Position numbers and translations under genes: made by a program
NCBI GenBank assembly: GCA_038229135.1
Contig: JBBROS010000002.1
Span: forward strand, 62,001-126,000
Direction: 5' to 3'
Origin: JBBROS01 sp038229135
Lineage (GTDB): Bacteria > Pseudomonadota > Alphaproteobacteria > Acetobacterales > Acetobacteraceae
DNA: 64,000 nucleotides
In this document: in pieces, positions 26,922 through 34,804 of the stretch
Layout: each line of letters starts with the position of its first letter
How positions within the stretch are numbered: position 1 is the first letter of the stretch
The notes under the pieces: generated by a model
The model's input: the letters and a program-made list of their open reading frames with translations, nothing else
The model's database searches: none
What the model was told of the DNA's origin: nothing

Positions 26922-27137
26922 CGTCATCGTCGTTGCGAGCCGCTTGGCGGATCGATCCATCGATGGCCGAAACCTGTCCCTCGCCGCCGTTGCACGCGGC
27001 ATACCGCTGGGCGAGGTGCGAGACGGGCAAGCATGCGGAGCGTCGCGGTCTCGTCTCAGGCCAGCGCACTCTGTGCCGTGAAGGACGGGTTCGTGCCAGG
27101 ACTGCCCATGGATAGCTTCGCTGCGCTCGCAATGACC
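26922..27137. repeat. Gene-free stretch with terminal pieces of the hairpin repeat family
   Basis: The 348-bp gap 26818-27165 holds the IclR promoter/operator and then this block. Its left end reads CGTCATCGTCGTTGCGAGC and its right end GCTTCGCTGCGCTCGCAATG, the opposing arms of the same repeat family separated by about 180 bp of unrelated sequence. It may be an expanded or interrupted copy. No credible gene is seen within it. Confidence 0.45.
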
Positions 27138-27165
27138 AGGTGGGATGAGGCCCGCCGAAGACGCG

Positions 27166-27951
27166 TCAGAGCATCTCCAGCCCCGTCTTTCGCTTCGGCG
27201 GCGGGTGTGCCGCATCCAGCGTCGCGTAGTCCTCTCGCGTCAGCGCCAGCGCCCCGGCGGCAGCGTTCTGCCGGACGTGTTCGGGCGTGGCGGCCTTCGG
27301 GATGCTGACGATGCCTGGCTGGAGCGTCCAGGCGACGGCGACCTGCGCGGGCGTGACGCCGTGGCGCCTCCCCACCTCGGCGAGCGCGGGCGAGCGCAGG
27401 AGCGTTCCGGCCTGGCCCACGGGCGAGTAGGCCATGACCGGCATCGCGTGCTCGCGGCACCAGGGCAGCAGGTCGAACTCGATCCCGCGGCGCTCGAGGT
27501 TGTAGAGCACCTGGTTCGTGGCGCAGCCGGGGGGCAGGCGGGCCAGGGCCGGGGCGTCGAAGTTGCTGACCCCCCAGGCGCCGATCAGGCCGGCCTCGAC
27601 GAGGCGCTCGAACGCCTCGACCGTTTCCTCGAGCGGGATGGAGCCGGGCCAGTGCAGGAGGTAGAGGTCCAGCCGCTCGACCCGGAGGCGCTTCAGGCTG
27701 CGGGCGCAGGCTTCGGGCAGCCCGCGGCGGCCGGCGTTCTGCGGGTAGGCCTTGCTGACGAGGAACACCTCCTCGCGCCGGCCTGCGATGGCGTCTCCCA
27801 CCACCTCCTCGGAGCCGCCATCGGCATACATCTCGGCGGTGTCGACGAGGGTGAGGCCGAGATCGAGCCCCAGCCGCAGCGCGTCCGCCTCGGCCCGGCG
27901 GTCGGCGCCGCGCTCGCCGAGCTGCCAGGTGCCCTGGCCGAGTTGCGGCAT
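27166..27951 (-). CDS. Aldo/keto reductase
   Basis: The protein has 261 residues. Family signatures are the catalytic DTAEMYADGGSEEVVG near residue 40, LYLLHWPGS near 95, GVSNFDAPAL near 130 and the C-terminal cofactor block IVSIPKAATPEHVRQNA. The enzyme is NADPH-dependent and reduces an aldehyde or keto group. I chose ATG 27951 just after the dipeptidase stop; GTG 27960 is an overlapping alternative. It is third in the operon BKACE-dipeptidase-AKR. Confidence 0.9.
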   Translation of the reverse strand: MPQLGQGTWQLGERGADRRAEADALRLGLDLGLTLVDTAEMYADGGSEEVVGDAIAGRREEVFLVSKAYPQNAGRRGLPEACARSLKRLRVERLDLYLLHWPGSIPLEETVEAFERLVEAGLIGAWGVSNFDAPALARLPPGCATNQVLYNLERRGIEFDLLPWCREHAMPVMAYSPVGQAGTLLRSPALAEVGRRHGVTPAQVAVAWTLQPGIVSIPKAATPEHVRQNAAAGALALTREDYATLDAAHPPPKRKTGLEML

Positions 27952-27952
27952 C

Positions 27953-28987
27953 TCAGCCACAAGCCACCTCCGCGGCATACCCCTCGGCCTCCCGCAGCAA
28001 CCGGAGCATGGTGCCGCCCCAGAGCTGGCGAAGTTCTGCCGGGCCGTAGCCGCGCTGCACGAGCCCGGCGGTGACGGCCGCACTCTCACCAGCGTTGCGC
28101 CAGCCGCTGAAGCCGCCGCCGCCGTCGAAATCGGAGCTGATGCCCACGTGGGCGAGGCCGATGCGGCGGACGGCGTAGTCCACGTGGTCCACGAAGTCGG
28201 CGACCGTGACGCCATCGGCCTTGCCGCCGGGCCTGAGGAAGGAGGGCACGGCGGTGATGTTCACCATGCCCCGGCAGTCCCGCAGGGCATCGAGCATGAG
28301 GTCGTCGACGTTGCGCGGCACGTCGCAGAGGGCCCGGATGCAGCTATGGGTGGCCACGACCGGGGTCTTGGACAGCATGGCGGCCTGGAGGGCGGCGGCG
28401 CGGCTCGCATGGCTGATGTCGACCAGCATGCCGAGGCGGTTCAGCTCGACGATGGCCGCGCGGCCGAGCTCGCTCAAGCCGCCATGGAGGGTCTCGCCGT
28501 CCTCCAGGTCCCGCCGGGGATTGCTGCTGTCCGACAGGGCGTTGTGGCCGTTATGGGTGAGGGTGAGGTAGCGCGCGCCGAGGCTGCGGAAGCGGGCGAG
28601 CATGGCGAGGTCCTCGCCCATGGCATGGCCGTTCTCGACGCAGGGCACCACGGCCGGGATGGCGTCCGCATGGGCCTGCTCGATGGCGTCCGCGGTGTCG
28701 CAGACCCTGGCGTGCTCGCCGCCCATGCCGTTGATGGCCTCGAGCATGGCGAGGGCGCGGGCGCTGGCCTCGGCCCAACCCTCCGGCGTGCGGCGCCCTT
28801 GCGGGATGTAGGCGGCGAAGAACCCGGCGGCCACCCCGCCACGGCGCATCTTGGGGATGTCCACGCGGCGCGGACCGTCCTCGAACGCGGAGGGGCCGGG
28901 GGGCCACGGGATGTCGATATGCGGGTCGAGCGCCAGCAATCCGGCGTGCACCTCGGCCGCGTAGGTGGCGGTGGCCTGGGCGTCCAT
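27953..28987 (-). CDS. Membrane dipeptidase-family (M19) peptidase
   Basis: The protein has 344 residues. Zinc ligands of the renal-dipeptidase family are visible: DPHIDIPW near the N-terminus (HxD), PCVENGHAM near 115, LVDISHAS near 195, THSCIRALCDVPRNV near 215 and GISSDFDGGGGF near 290. Members hydrolyse dipeptides, often those with D- or dehydro-residues, or other small amides. There is no signal peptide, so it is cytoplasmic here. It starts 2 bp after the BKACE stop and overlaps the aldo/keto reductase start region. Confidence 0.9.
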   Translation of the reverse strand: MDAQATATYAAEVHAGLLALDPHIDIPWPPGPSAFEDGPRRVDIPKMRRGGVAAGFFAAYIPQGRRTPEGWAEASARALAMLEAINGMGGEHARVCDTADAIEQAHADAIPAVVPCVENGHAMGEDLAMLARFRSLGARYLTLTHNGHNALSDSSNPRRDLEDGETLHGGLSELGRAAIVELNRLGMLVDISHASRAAALQAAMLSKTPVVATHSCIRALCDVPRNVDDLMLDALRDCRGMVNITAVPSFLRPGGKADGVTVADFVDHVDYAVRRIGLAHVGISSDFDGGGGFSGWRNAGESAAVTAGLVQRGYGPAELRQLWGGTMLRLLREAEGYAAEVACG

Positions 28988-28989
28988 CG

Positions 28990-29919
28990 CTAGAACCCCA
29001 CCCGATCCCCGCCCTTGAGGTGCAGCATGGCCCGGGCCTCGGCGGGCGTCGCCACCTCGAGGCTCAGCGCCTCGAGGATCATCCTTATCTTGGCTACCTG
29101 CTGTGCGTTGGACGTCGCGAGCTCGCCCTTGCCGATGTAGAGGCTGTCCTCGAGGCCCACGCGGACGTTGCCGCCGAGGATGCCGGCCATGGTGGTGAAG
29201 GCCATCTGGTGCCGCCCGGCGGCCAGCACGGACCAGACGTAGTCGTCCCCGAACAGGCGGTTCGCCGTCTCGCGCATGAATTGCAGGTTGATGGGCTCGG
29301 CGCCGACGCCGCCCAGGATGCCGAAGATGGACTGCACGAACAGCGGCGGCTCGACCACCTTGCGGTCCAGCATGTGGGCCAGGTTGTAGAGGTGCCCGAC
29401 GTCGTAGCACTCGAACTCGAAGCGGGTGCCGTGGGCCCGGCCGAGCTGCTCCACCACGCCCTCGATATCCTTGAAGGTGTTGCGGAAGATGTAGTCCACC
29501 GTGCCGTCGAGATACGGCTTCTCCCAGGGGTGCTTCCACTCGGTGATCTTGTCGCCGGCCCTCGAGATGTTGAAGTTCATTGAGCCCATGTTGAGGCTGG
29601 CCATCTCGGGCTTGGCCTGGAGCGGGGCAGCCAGGCGTTCGGCAAGCGTCATCTTGAGGCCGCCGCCCGTGGTGATGTTGAGCACGGCGTCGGTGGCCTG
29701 CTTGATGACGGGCAGGAAGCGCATGAACACGGCCGGGTCGGGCGTGGGCTCGCCGGTCTCGGGGTTGCGGGCGTGCAGGTGGATGATGGCGGCGCCGGCC
29801 TCCGCGGCCTCGATGCTGGCGCGGGCGATCTCGTCCGGGGTGATAGGCAAGTGCGGCGACATGCTCGGCGTGTGGATGGCGCCGGTGATCGCGCAGCTGA
29901 TGATGACCTTGTTCGCCAT
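28990..29919 (-). CDS. Beta-keto acid cleavage enzyme (BKACE, DUF849), second copy
   Basis: The protein has 309 residues. It has the zinc-binding HLHARNPETGEPTPD near residue 47, ITTGGGLKMTLAERL near 82, a FECYDVGHLYNL segment near 170 and GGNVRVGLEDSLY near 248. It is clearly paralogous to, but diverged from, the BKACE at 4174-5052, implying a different keto acid. It is the first gene of a three-gene operon. A GGAGGCACGTCC ribosome site precedes ATG 29919. Confidence 0.92.
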   Translation of the reverse strand: MANKVIISCAITGAIHTPSMSPHLPITPDEIARASIEAAEAGAAIIHLHARNPETGEPTPDPAVFMRFLPVIKQATDAVLNITTGGGLKMTLAERLAAPLQAKPEMASLNMGSMNFNISRAGDKITEWKHPWEKPYLDGTVDYIFRNTFKDIEGVVEQLGRAHGTRFEFECYDVGHLYNLAHMLDRKVVEPPLFVQSIFGILGGVGAEPINLQFMRETANRLFGDDYVWSVLAAGRHQMAFTTMAGILGGNVRVGLEDSLYIGKGELATSNAQQVAKIRMILEALSLEVATPAEARAMLHLKGGDRVGF

Positions 29920-29985
29920 GGACGTGCCTCCTGTTGCGGCAAGTCTGCACCGGCGGCGCGGGCGCCGCTACTCCCCGGACGGCGG

Positions 29986-30060
29986 TCAGCGTGGCATCGA
30001 GGGACCGACAGGGCTGCGCCGTGCGTCCCTGGATCGGCACGCTCCGCTCGCGACGACGGG
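29986..30060. repeat. Intergenic hairpin repeat (REP-like), copy 5
   Basis: Arms GCGTGGCATCGAGGGACCG and CGTCCCTGGATCGGCACGC pair imperfectly, and the outer right arm CTCCGCTCGCGACGACG resembles the other copies. It lies between the BKACE operon promoter side and the split tRNA gene. Confidence 0.55.
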
Positions 30061-30108
30061 TATGAGGCTAGCGCGCGAGACCGAAGATACGCTAAGCAGC
30101 GCGAGTGT

Positions 30109-30423
30109 GTTCGCGTAGCTCAGCAGGATAGAGCACAGGATTCCTGGTTCGACGAATTGGGCGCGGCGATGGGAAACCCCGCCGTGGATCCGCTCAAAGT
30201 CGGGGAACGCCCACCGTGCGCCTAGGCACGCGGCCGATCCCGAGCCAAGCCCCGCCGAAAGGTTGGGGACGGTGTAGAGACTGGACGGGCGGCGCCTAAA
30301 GGCCTGTTGGCCCATGGCGAAGGGACAGTCCAGACCACGAACGCGGCCTGGTGACGGGCGGCGGCGGCGGAAGCCGAAGTGGGATGAATCCTGGGGCCGT
30401 GGGTTCGAATCCCGCCGCGAACA
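30109..30423 (+). tRNA. tRNA-Arg (anticodon CCU), interrupted by a group I intron
   Basis: The exons are 30109-30145 and 30387-30423, together 74 nt. The acceptor stem pairs GTTCGCG (30109-30115) with CGCGAAC (30416-30422), with discriminator A. The D arm is GCTC..GAGC, the anticodon stem CAGGA (30136-30140) pairs with TCCTG (30389-30393), and the loop is TT-CCT-AA. The T arm is GTGGG-TTCGAAT-CCCGC. The insertion sits directly after U36, the third anticodon base. CCA is not encoded. The mature tRNA reads AGG codons. A bacterial tRNA-Arg(CCU) group I intron is known from Agrobacterium. Confidence 0.93.
30146..30386 (+). ncRNA. Group I self-splicing intron in tRNA-Arg(CCU)
   Basis: The intron is 241 nt with no open reading frame for a homing enzyme. 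P1 is formed by exon CCU plus GGTTC pairing with GAATTGGG (30154-30161) around a GAC loop, placing the conserved U-G wobble at the 5' splice site (U30145/G30159). A P2-like hairpin capped by GAAA follows at about 30163-30186. The core block GGTGTAGAGACTGGACGG (from 30271) and GACAGTCCAG (from 30324) match the conserved group I core; P7 pairs GACTG 30279-30283 with CAGTC 30326-30330. The last base is G30386, the expected terminal G. By similarity to the Azoarcus tRNA-Ile intron it should be subgroup IC3. Confidence 0.9.
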
Positions 30424-30516
30424 GCACTTTCTGCAGTCGGTCCGATAAAGGATCGCAGCGAGCTTTGGGCGTGGCAGCGGACGTCCTGTAGATCGCCTCT
30501 GCCGACGGCCAAGGTC

Positions 30517-30577
30517 GGGCGCTCGCCCTGTCGACGTGGATCAGGGCGCTCGCCCTGTCGACGTGGATCAGGGCGCT
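30517..30577. repeat. 27-bp tandem repeat, 2.3 copies, each with a hairpin
   Basis: The unit starting GGGCGCTCGCCCTGTCGACG is present at 30517-30543 and 30544-30570, with a partial third copy to 30577. Across the junction the sequence CAGGGCG-CT-CGCCCTG (30542-30557) is a perfect palindrome. The array sits immediately after the stop of the DoxX-like gene, whose last codons use the partial copy, so it may act as its terminator. Confidence 0.75.
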
Positions 30578-31179
30578 CCGCTGCTGCGACGATACAGAGT
30601 GGAGTCGAGCCCGAGGCTTCGGCCAGCGTGGAGGGCGAACATGCCATGCACGATCGCGATGAAGACGTAGGTCCAGGGCCACTCGGCCGGGTGCCGGTAG
30701 AGCCCGATCCAAAGACCCAGCACGTAAAGCGCGCCCAGCACGGCGACCGGCCGGACGAACAGGCCGAGGATGAAGCTGACGGCCAACCCTATCTCGGCCG
30801 CCAGGACCAGCGGGTCGACGATGGCCATGTTCGGCAACATCACCGTCCGCACGATCGCAGCGAAGAACGGGTAGGCTGCGTTCTCGGCCATCTGCTCGGT
30901 CCAATACTGCAACCCTCCCGAGACCGGCAGCGGCAATTTCCAGATGGCACCCTGGAACCACATGGAGCCCATCAGCACGCGGAACAGCCACGTCCAGAGG
31001 TGGCCGGCAGTACGCTGCGCCGGGTCTGCCCGCCAGCTTGCCCGGGCGATCAAGGCGCTCGCGATCAGCAGCGCGACGAACAGGGCGGCGAGCGCATAGC
31101 CACCCCACCCCAGCTTCTGCTGATCGGGCTGCGCCCCGATCAGGAACAGCCAAGCATCCGTGAGCGGGTCGGTTTTCAT
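30568..31179 (-). CDS. DoxX/TQO small-subunit-like membrane protein
   Basis: The protein has 203 residues with four or more hydrophobic helices: GYALAALFVALLIASALI, the RVLMGSMWFQGAIWKL segment, VLAAEIGLAVSFILGLFV and TYVFIAIVHGMFALHAG. The pattern fits the DoxD/DoxX superfamily, which includes the thiosulfate:quinone oxidoreductase small subunit and membrane redox partners. The start MKTDPLTDAW at 31179 is favoured over an upstream in-frame codon at 31215. It is the first gene right of the split tRNA and lies downstream of a radical SAM gene on the same strand. Confidence 0.72.
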   Translation of the reverse strand: MKTDPLTDAWLFLIGAQPDQQKLGWGGYALAALFVALLIASALIARASWRADPAQRTAGHLWTWLFRVLMGSMWFQGAIWKLPLPVSGGLQYWTEQMAENAAYPFFAAIVRTVMLPNMAIVDPLVLAAEIGLAVSFILGLFVRPVAVLGALYVLGLWIGLYRHPAEWPWTYVFIAIVHGMFALHAGRSLGLDSTLYRRSSGAP

Positions 31180-31306
31180 GCAAGCCTCACTTTGCAGAGC
31201 CGGGGCAGGATCCACGGTCTCGACGGGTTCGGGACGCTGCCTCGACGAGGCAGAGCGCCAGGACGGCGCCCTCGGCCGCTCACGAGGTCATTCAAGGTCC
31301 CAGGCC

Positions 31307-32341
31307 CTACCCGCGGGCCATCACGATGGTCGTGCACGCGCTCTCGAGCTTGGGGAGCTCGCGGAGTGGCGCCATGCGCACGGTCAGGCGGCGGTCGTCG
31401 CCGCGGATGACGGGGCAGTAGGGGTCGGGCTGGTCCAGCGCCTCCAGCAGGCGGCGTCGGCCGGCGCACCCGCCGCCGCACGGCTCCCTGTAGCGGCAGG
31501 CCTCGCACGCGACCGGAAGCGAGCGGGCGGCCACGAATGGCGGCGTTTCCACGATCCCCTCGCCGGTGCCCAGCAACAGGTCGAGCGGCGCTCCGGCGCC
31601 GGGCCAGTAGACGCAGGGCTGCACGGTGGCACGGGGGGTCACGCGCACCGTCGCGACGCCGCAGCCCCCCTGCCGCGGCGGCAACCCGGCCATTGCGCGC
31701 ACCAGCGGCTCACCGATCGCGATCGCGTCGGTGCGGTCGAACAGCAGCGTGAACCCGTTCCAATACTCGTCGTAGGTCAGCGCGAAGGCGTCGCTGCGCA
31801 CGGACTGGTACACGTTCAGCCGCAGCGGCGCGTCGAACGCCCGGGCCACGTCTGCGATGTCGGCGAGCCGGTCGTAGTTCGTGCGCAGCATGACGGCGAT
31901 GATGGTGACGCCGACCCCGAGCCGGCGGCACCGCGCGGCCTGTTGCTGGATCAGGTCCCAGTTGCCCGCGCCACGCTGTGCGTCCTGTTCCTCGCGCGTC
32001 GGGTAGTCGAGCGAGAACTCCACGTCGGCGAAGCTGCGCACGTCATCGTCGTCCAGCACGGCGATCGAGTGTCCGTTCGACGTGATCGTCAGCTTGACCG
32101 GCTGCGTGCGCAGGAAGGCCAGCATGGCCTTGAACTCCGGGTGCATCCCGTTCTCGCCGGTACCGAGGTTGACCGAGCGGACTGGCAGCCGCGCCAGCAC
32201 GTCGCGCACCTGGTCCAGCGACAATCGATCGGTGCGCGAGGGGTCGCGATAGCAGAACGAGCAAGCGAGGTTGCATTCATTGGTCAGGCCGAGGCCCAGC
32301 GAGAAGCGACGCTCGGCTCCGACCGGCAATACGACTGTCAT
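31307..32341 (-). CDS. Radical SAM protein with C-terminal SPASM-like cysteine cluster
   Basis: The protein has 344 residues. The cluster-binding CNLACSFCY (CxxxCxxC) is near residue 23, with a GTGENGMHPEF segment replacing the usual GGE-type motif near 60. A second Cys-rich region near residues 275-330 (CEACRYREPCGGGCAG ... PYCPV) should hold one or two auxiliary [4Fe-4S] clusters. Such proteins modify peptides, proteins or small molecules. It is divergent from the methyltransferase gene with only a 34-bp gap. No precursor-peptide gene was found nearby. Confidence 0.88.
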   Translation of the reverse strand: MTVVLPVGAERRFSLGLGLTNECNLACSFCYRDPSRTDRLSLDQVRDVLARLPVRSVNLGTGENGMHPEFKAMLAFLRTQPVKLTITSNGHSIAVLDDDDVRSFADVEFSLDYPTREEQDAQRGAGNWDLIQQQAARCRRLGVGVTIIAVMLRTNYDRLADIADVARAFDAPLRLNVYQSVRSDAFALTYDEYWNGFTLLFDRTDAIAIGEPLVRAMAGLPPRQGGCGVATVRVTPRATVQPCVYWPGAGAPLDLLLGTGEGIVETPPFVAARSLPVACEACRYREPCGGGCAGRRRLLEALDQPDPYCPVIRGDDRRLTVRMAPLRELPKLESACTTIVMARG

Positions 32342-32375
32342 GGCCGGGCGCCTTTCAGCTTGCTAGTTTCGTTCG

Positions 32376-33203
32376 ATGCCAATAGCCCGCGCGTTACAGC
32401 CTGACCAGGACGCCTCGCGCTGGGACCAGCACGTCGCAGAGTACGAAACTGCGTTCGAGACGCTGACCGACGCCTTTGGCGGGCAGGCGCTCGACCTGTT
32501 GGAACCGCTGGAGGGCGCCGCGCTGCTGGACCTCGCCGCGGGCGCCGGCGGCGCGGCGCTGCAGGCGGCCCGGCGCGGCGCACATGTCACGGCGGTGGAC
32601 GCCGCACCCGGGATGGTGGCCCGCATTCGCGAGCGCGCGCGGGGCGCCGGCCTGGGCACGGTTTCGGGGCGCGTCATGGACGGCACGGCGCTGGACCTGC
32701 CGGCGGGCGCGTTCGACGCCGCACTGTCGAGCTTCGGCGTCGTGCTGTTCGCCGACGCGGCACGGGGCATGGCCGAGCTGCACCGGGTGCTGCGGCCCGG
32801 CGGCCGGGTCGCGGTCGTCACCTGGACCGACCCCCACCGCTACGAGCTGGCAGCCCGGCTGCGCGAGGCCATCGTCGCCGTCCGGGGCGTGCCGCCCGTG
32901 ATGGGGGAGCTGCCGGCCCAACTGCGCTTCACCGAGCCTGCCCTGCTGCACGCCCTCGTAGCGGATGCCGGCTTTACCGACGTCCGGATCGAGACGGCCG
33001 AGGCCGCGCTGTTGGCTGCTTCGGCCGCTGCGCTGGCGTCGACGCTCGGCTTCGCGCCGGGGATGACAGCGATGCTGGACGCCCTCGGGCCGGACCGCGC
33101 GGCCGTGATGCAGGCGTTCGTCGAGCGGTTGCAGACCGATCAGGGGACTGGCAACGTCGCCCTGGGCGCCGTGGCGCACATCGCCGTCGCGACCCGGGCG
33201 TAA
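32376..33203 (+). CDS. Class I SAM-dependent methyltransferase
   Basis: The protein has 275 residues. SAM motif I is LLDLAAGAGGAALQAARRGA near residue 50, followed by VTAVDAAPGMVARIRERA, MDGTALDLPAGAFDAALSSFG and LHRVLRPGGRVAVVTW, as in UbiE-type enzymes. It lacks the cysteine triad of ArsM arsenite methyltransferases, so if it acts in this block it is on carbon, oxygen or another acceptor. It is transcribed divergently from the radical SAM gene and is followed after 72 bp by the ABC transporter operon. Confidence 0.88.
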   Translation: MPIARALQPDQDASRWDQHVAEYETAFETLTDAFGGQALDLLEPLEGAALLDLAAGAGGAALQAARRGAHVTAVDAAPGMVARIRERARGAGLGTVSGRVMDGTALDLPAGAFDAALSSFGVVLFADAARGMAELHRVLRPGGRVAVVTWTDPHRYELAARLREAIVAVRGVPPVMGELPAQLRFTEPALLHALVADAGFTDVRIETAEAALLAASAAALASTLGFAPGMTAMLDALGPDRAAVMQAFVERLQTDQGTGNVALGAVAHIAVATRA

Positions 33204-33275
33204 CCGCTTGCAGCCCGGGCGCGAAGCGGACAGGCCAGGGCGCCACCGCCCGAAGCAGGGAGATGTCGAAGAACC

Positions 33276-34139
33276 ATGAACCGACGCATGTTGCTGGCTG
33301 GTTTCGCCGCGCTCGGTGCGGGCCGGGTTGCCGCGCAAGCCCCACCCCGGCTCACCTTCACCGCCATCCCCGACCAGGACGAGACGAGGCTGGTGGAGCG
33401 GTTCGGCCGGGTCGCCACTTTTCTGGAGGCGGCGCTCGGCGTGCCGACCACCTATGTCCCGGTCAAGAGCTACCCGGCCGCCGTCACCGCGTTCACCAAC
33501 AACCAGGTGCAGCTCGCGTGGTTCGGCGGCTTCACGGGCGTGCAGGCCCGCCGGGCGGTGCCGGGGTCCCAGGCGATCGCCCAGGGCGTGGAGGACACCA
33601 CGTTCAAAAGCTACCTGATCGCCAACGCAGCGACGGGGCTGACCCGTTTAAATGCGTTCCCCGCCGGCATCGCCGGGCGCAGCTTCACCTTCGGCGCCCG
33701 TGCCTCGACTTCGGGCCGCGTGATGCCGGAGTACTACATCCGCCAGGCGCTCGGCCGCGGGCCAGACGAGGCATTCTCCCGCGTCGGCTTTTCGGGCGAC
33801 CACACGCGCACCCTTCAGCTGGTGCAGTCCGGCGCATTCGAGGTGGGGGCGATGGACTATTCGGTCTTCGAGCTGGAACGCAAGGCGGACAGGGTGGACC
33901 CGGCCAAGGTCAGCGTGATCTGGGAGACCCCGTCCTACCCCGACTACAACTGGACCGTTCGCGGTGACGTCGACATGCGGTTCGGCGCAGGGTTCAAGGA
34001 CCGGCTGCAGGCGGCCCTGCTCGCCGTGCGGGATCCCGCGATCCTGGAACAGTTCGGCCGAACCGGCTTCATCGCCGCCCGGAATGCGGATTACGACCCG
34101 GTGGAACAGGTTGCGCGCGCGGCCGGCCTGATCGACTGA
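33276..34139 (+). CDS. PhnD-like oxyanion-binding protein (putative selenate ABC receptor)
   Basis: The protein has 287 residues with a leader RRMLLAGFAALGAG ending at VAAQ. Typical PhnD-family blocks follow: TAIPDQDETRLVERFGRVATFLEAALGV, AFTNNQVQLAWFGGFTG, and FGARASTSGRVMPEYYI. Proteins of this branch encoded beside selD have been annotated as putative selenate receptors, and here a SelD fusion ends the same operon. Selenate or another oxyanion as ligand is inference. ATPase and permease genes follow directly. Confidence 0.8.
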   Translation: MNRRMLLAGFAALGAGRVAAQAPPRLTFTAIPDQDETRLVERFGRVATFLEAALGVPTTYVPVKSYPAAVTAFTNNQVQLAWFGGFTGVQARRAVPGSQAIAQGVEDTTFKSYLIANAATGLTRLNAFPAGIAGRSFTFGARASTSGRVMPEYYIRQALGRGPDEAFSRVGFSGDHTRTLQLVQSGAFEVGAMDYSVFELERKADRVDPAKVSVIWETPSYPDYNWTVRGDVDMRFGAGFKDRLQAALLAVRDPAILEQFGRTGFIAARNADYDPVEQVARAAGLID

Positions 34140-34147
34140 CGTCCCGG

Positions 34148-34804
34148 ATGGGTCCGCTGCTCGAGCTGTGGGGCGCCAGCGCGGGCTATTCGGGCAGGCC
34201 GGTGCTGCAGGGGATCGACCTCGTCCTGCATCCTGGGGAGCATGTCGCGATCCTCGGACGCTCCGGCGCGGGGAAGTCCACGCTGCTGGGCCTGCTGTAC
34301 GAGCGCTTGTCGGGACAGGCCGCGCTGATCCCGCAATCGGCGGCGTTGGTGCGGACGCTCAGCGTGTTCCACAACGTCTACATGGGCCGGCTCGACCGCC
34401 ACTCGGCGCTGCGGAACCTGCGCATGCTCGCCTGGCCCGTGCGGTCCGAGGTGGCGCAGGTCCGGTCCGTGCTCGCCAGCGTGGGCCTGGACGACAAGCT
34501 GTTCGCCCTCGCCGGCTCGTTGTCCGGCGGCCAGCAGCAGCGCGCATCGGTCGCGCGGGCCCTCTACAACGGCCGCCCGGTGGTGATCGGCGACGAGCCG
34601 ATCTCGGCGCTGGACCGCATCCAGGCGGGGGACGTGCTGCGGCGCCTCGCCGAGCGGCACGAGACGCTGATCCTGGCGATGCACGACATCCCGCTCGCCT
34701 TGGAACATGCCGACCGCATCCTGGTCCTCGATGCCGGACGCCTGGTGCTGGACGCGCCGGCGCGGACGCTGTCGGTGGCTGAGCTGGCGCGCTTCCATGG
34801 CTGA
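34148..34804 (+). CDS. PhnC-like ABC transporter ATP-binding protein
   Basis: The protein has 218 residues. Walker A is LGRSGAGKSTLLGLL, the signature is SLSGGQQQRASVARALY, and Walker B VVIGDEPISALD is followed by an H-loop in LAMHDIPLAL. It is short for the family but all motifs are present. The start ATG 34148 is 8 bp after the binding-protein gene and its end overlaps the permease start by 8 bp. It powers the oxyanion importer. Confidence 0.9.
   Translation: MGPLLELWGASAGYSGRPVLQGIDLVLHPGEHVAILGRSGAGKSTLLGLLYERLSGQAALIPQSAALVRTLSVFHNVYMGRLDRHSALRNLRMLAWPVRSEVAQVRSVLASVGLDDKLFALAGSLSGGQQQRASVARALYNGRPVVIGDEPISALDRIQAGDVLRRLAERHETLILAMHDIPLALEHADRILVLDAGRLVLDAPARTLSVAELARFHG

Noticed and set aside
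30517..30577. Possible small CRISPR array
   Set aside because: The 27-bp units are directly contiguous with no spacers, there are only 2.3 copies, and no cas gene is in the window.
31307..32341. Radical SAM/SPASM protein as a RiPP maturase with a precursor peptide
   Set aside because: No short frame with a leader/core pattern or ribosome site was found within a few hundred bases of any of the three radical SAM genes.
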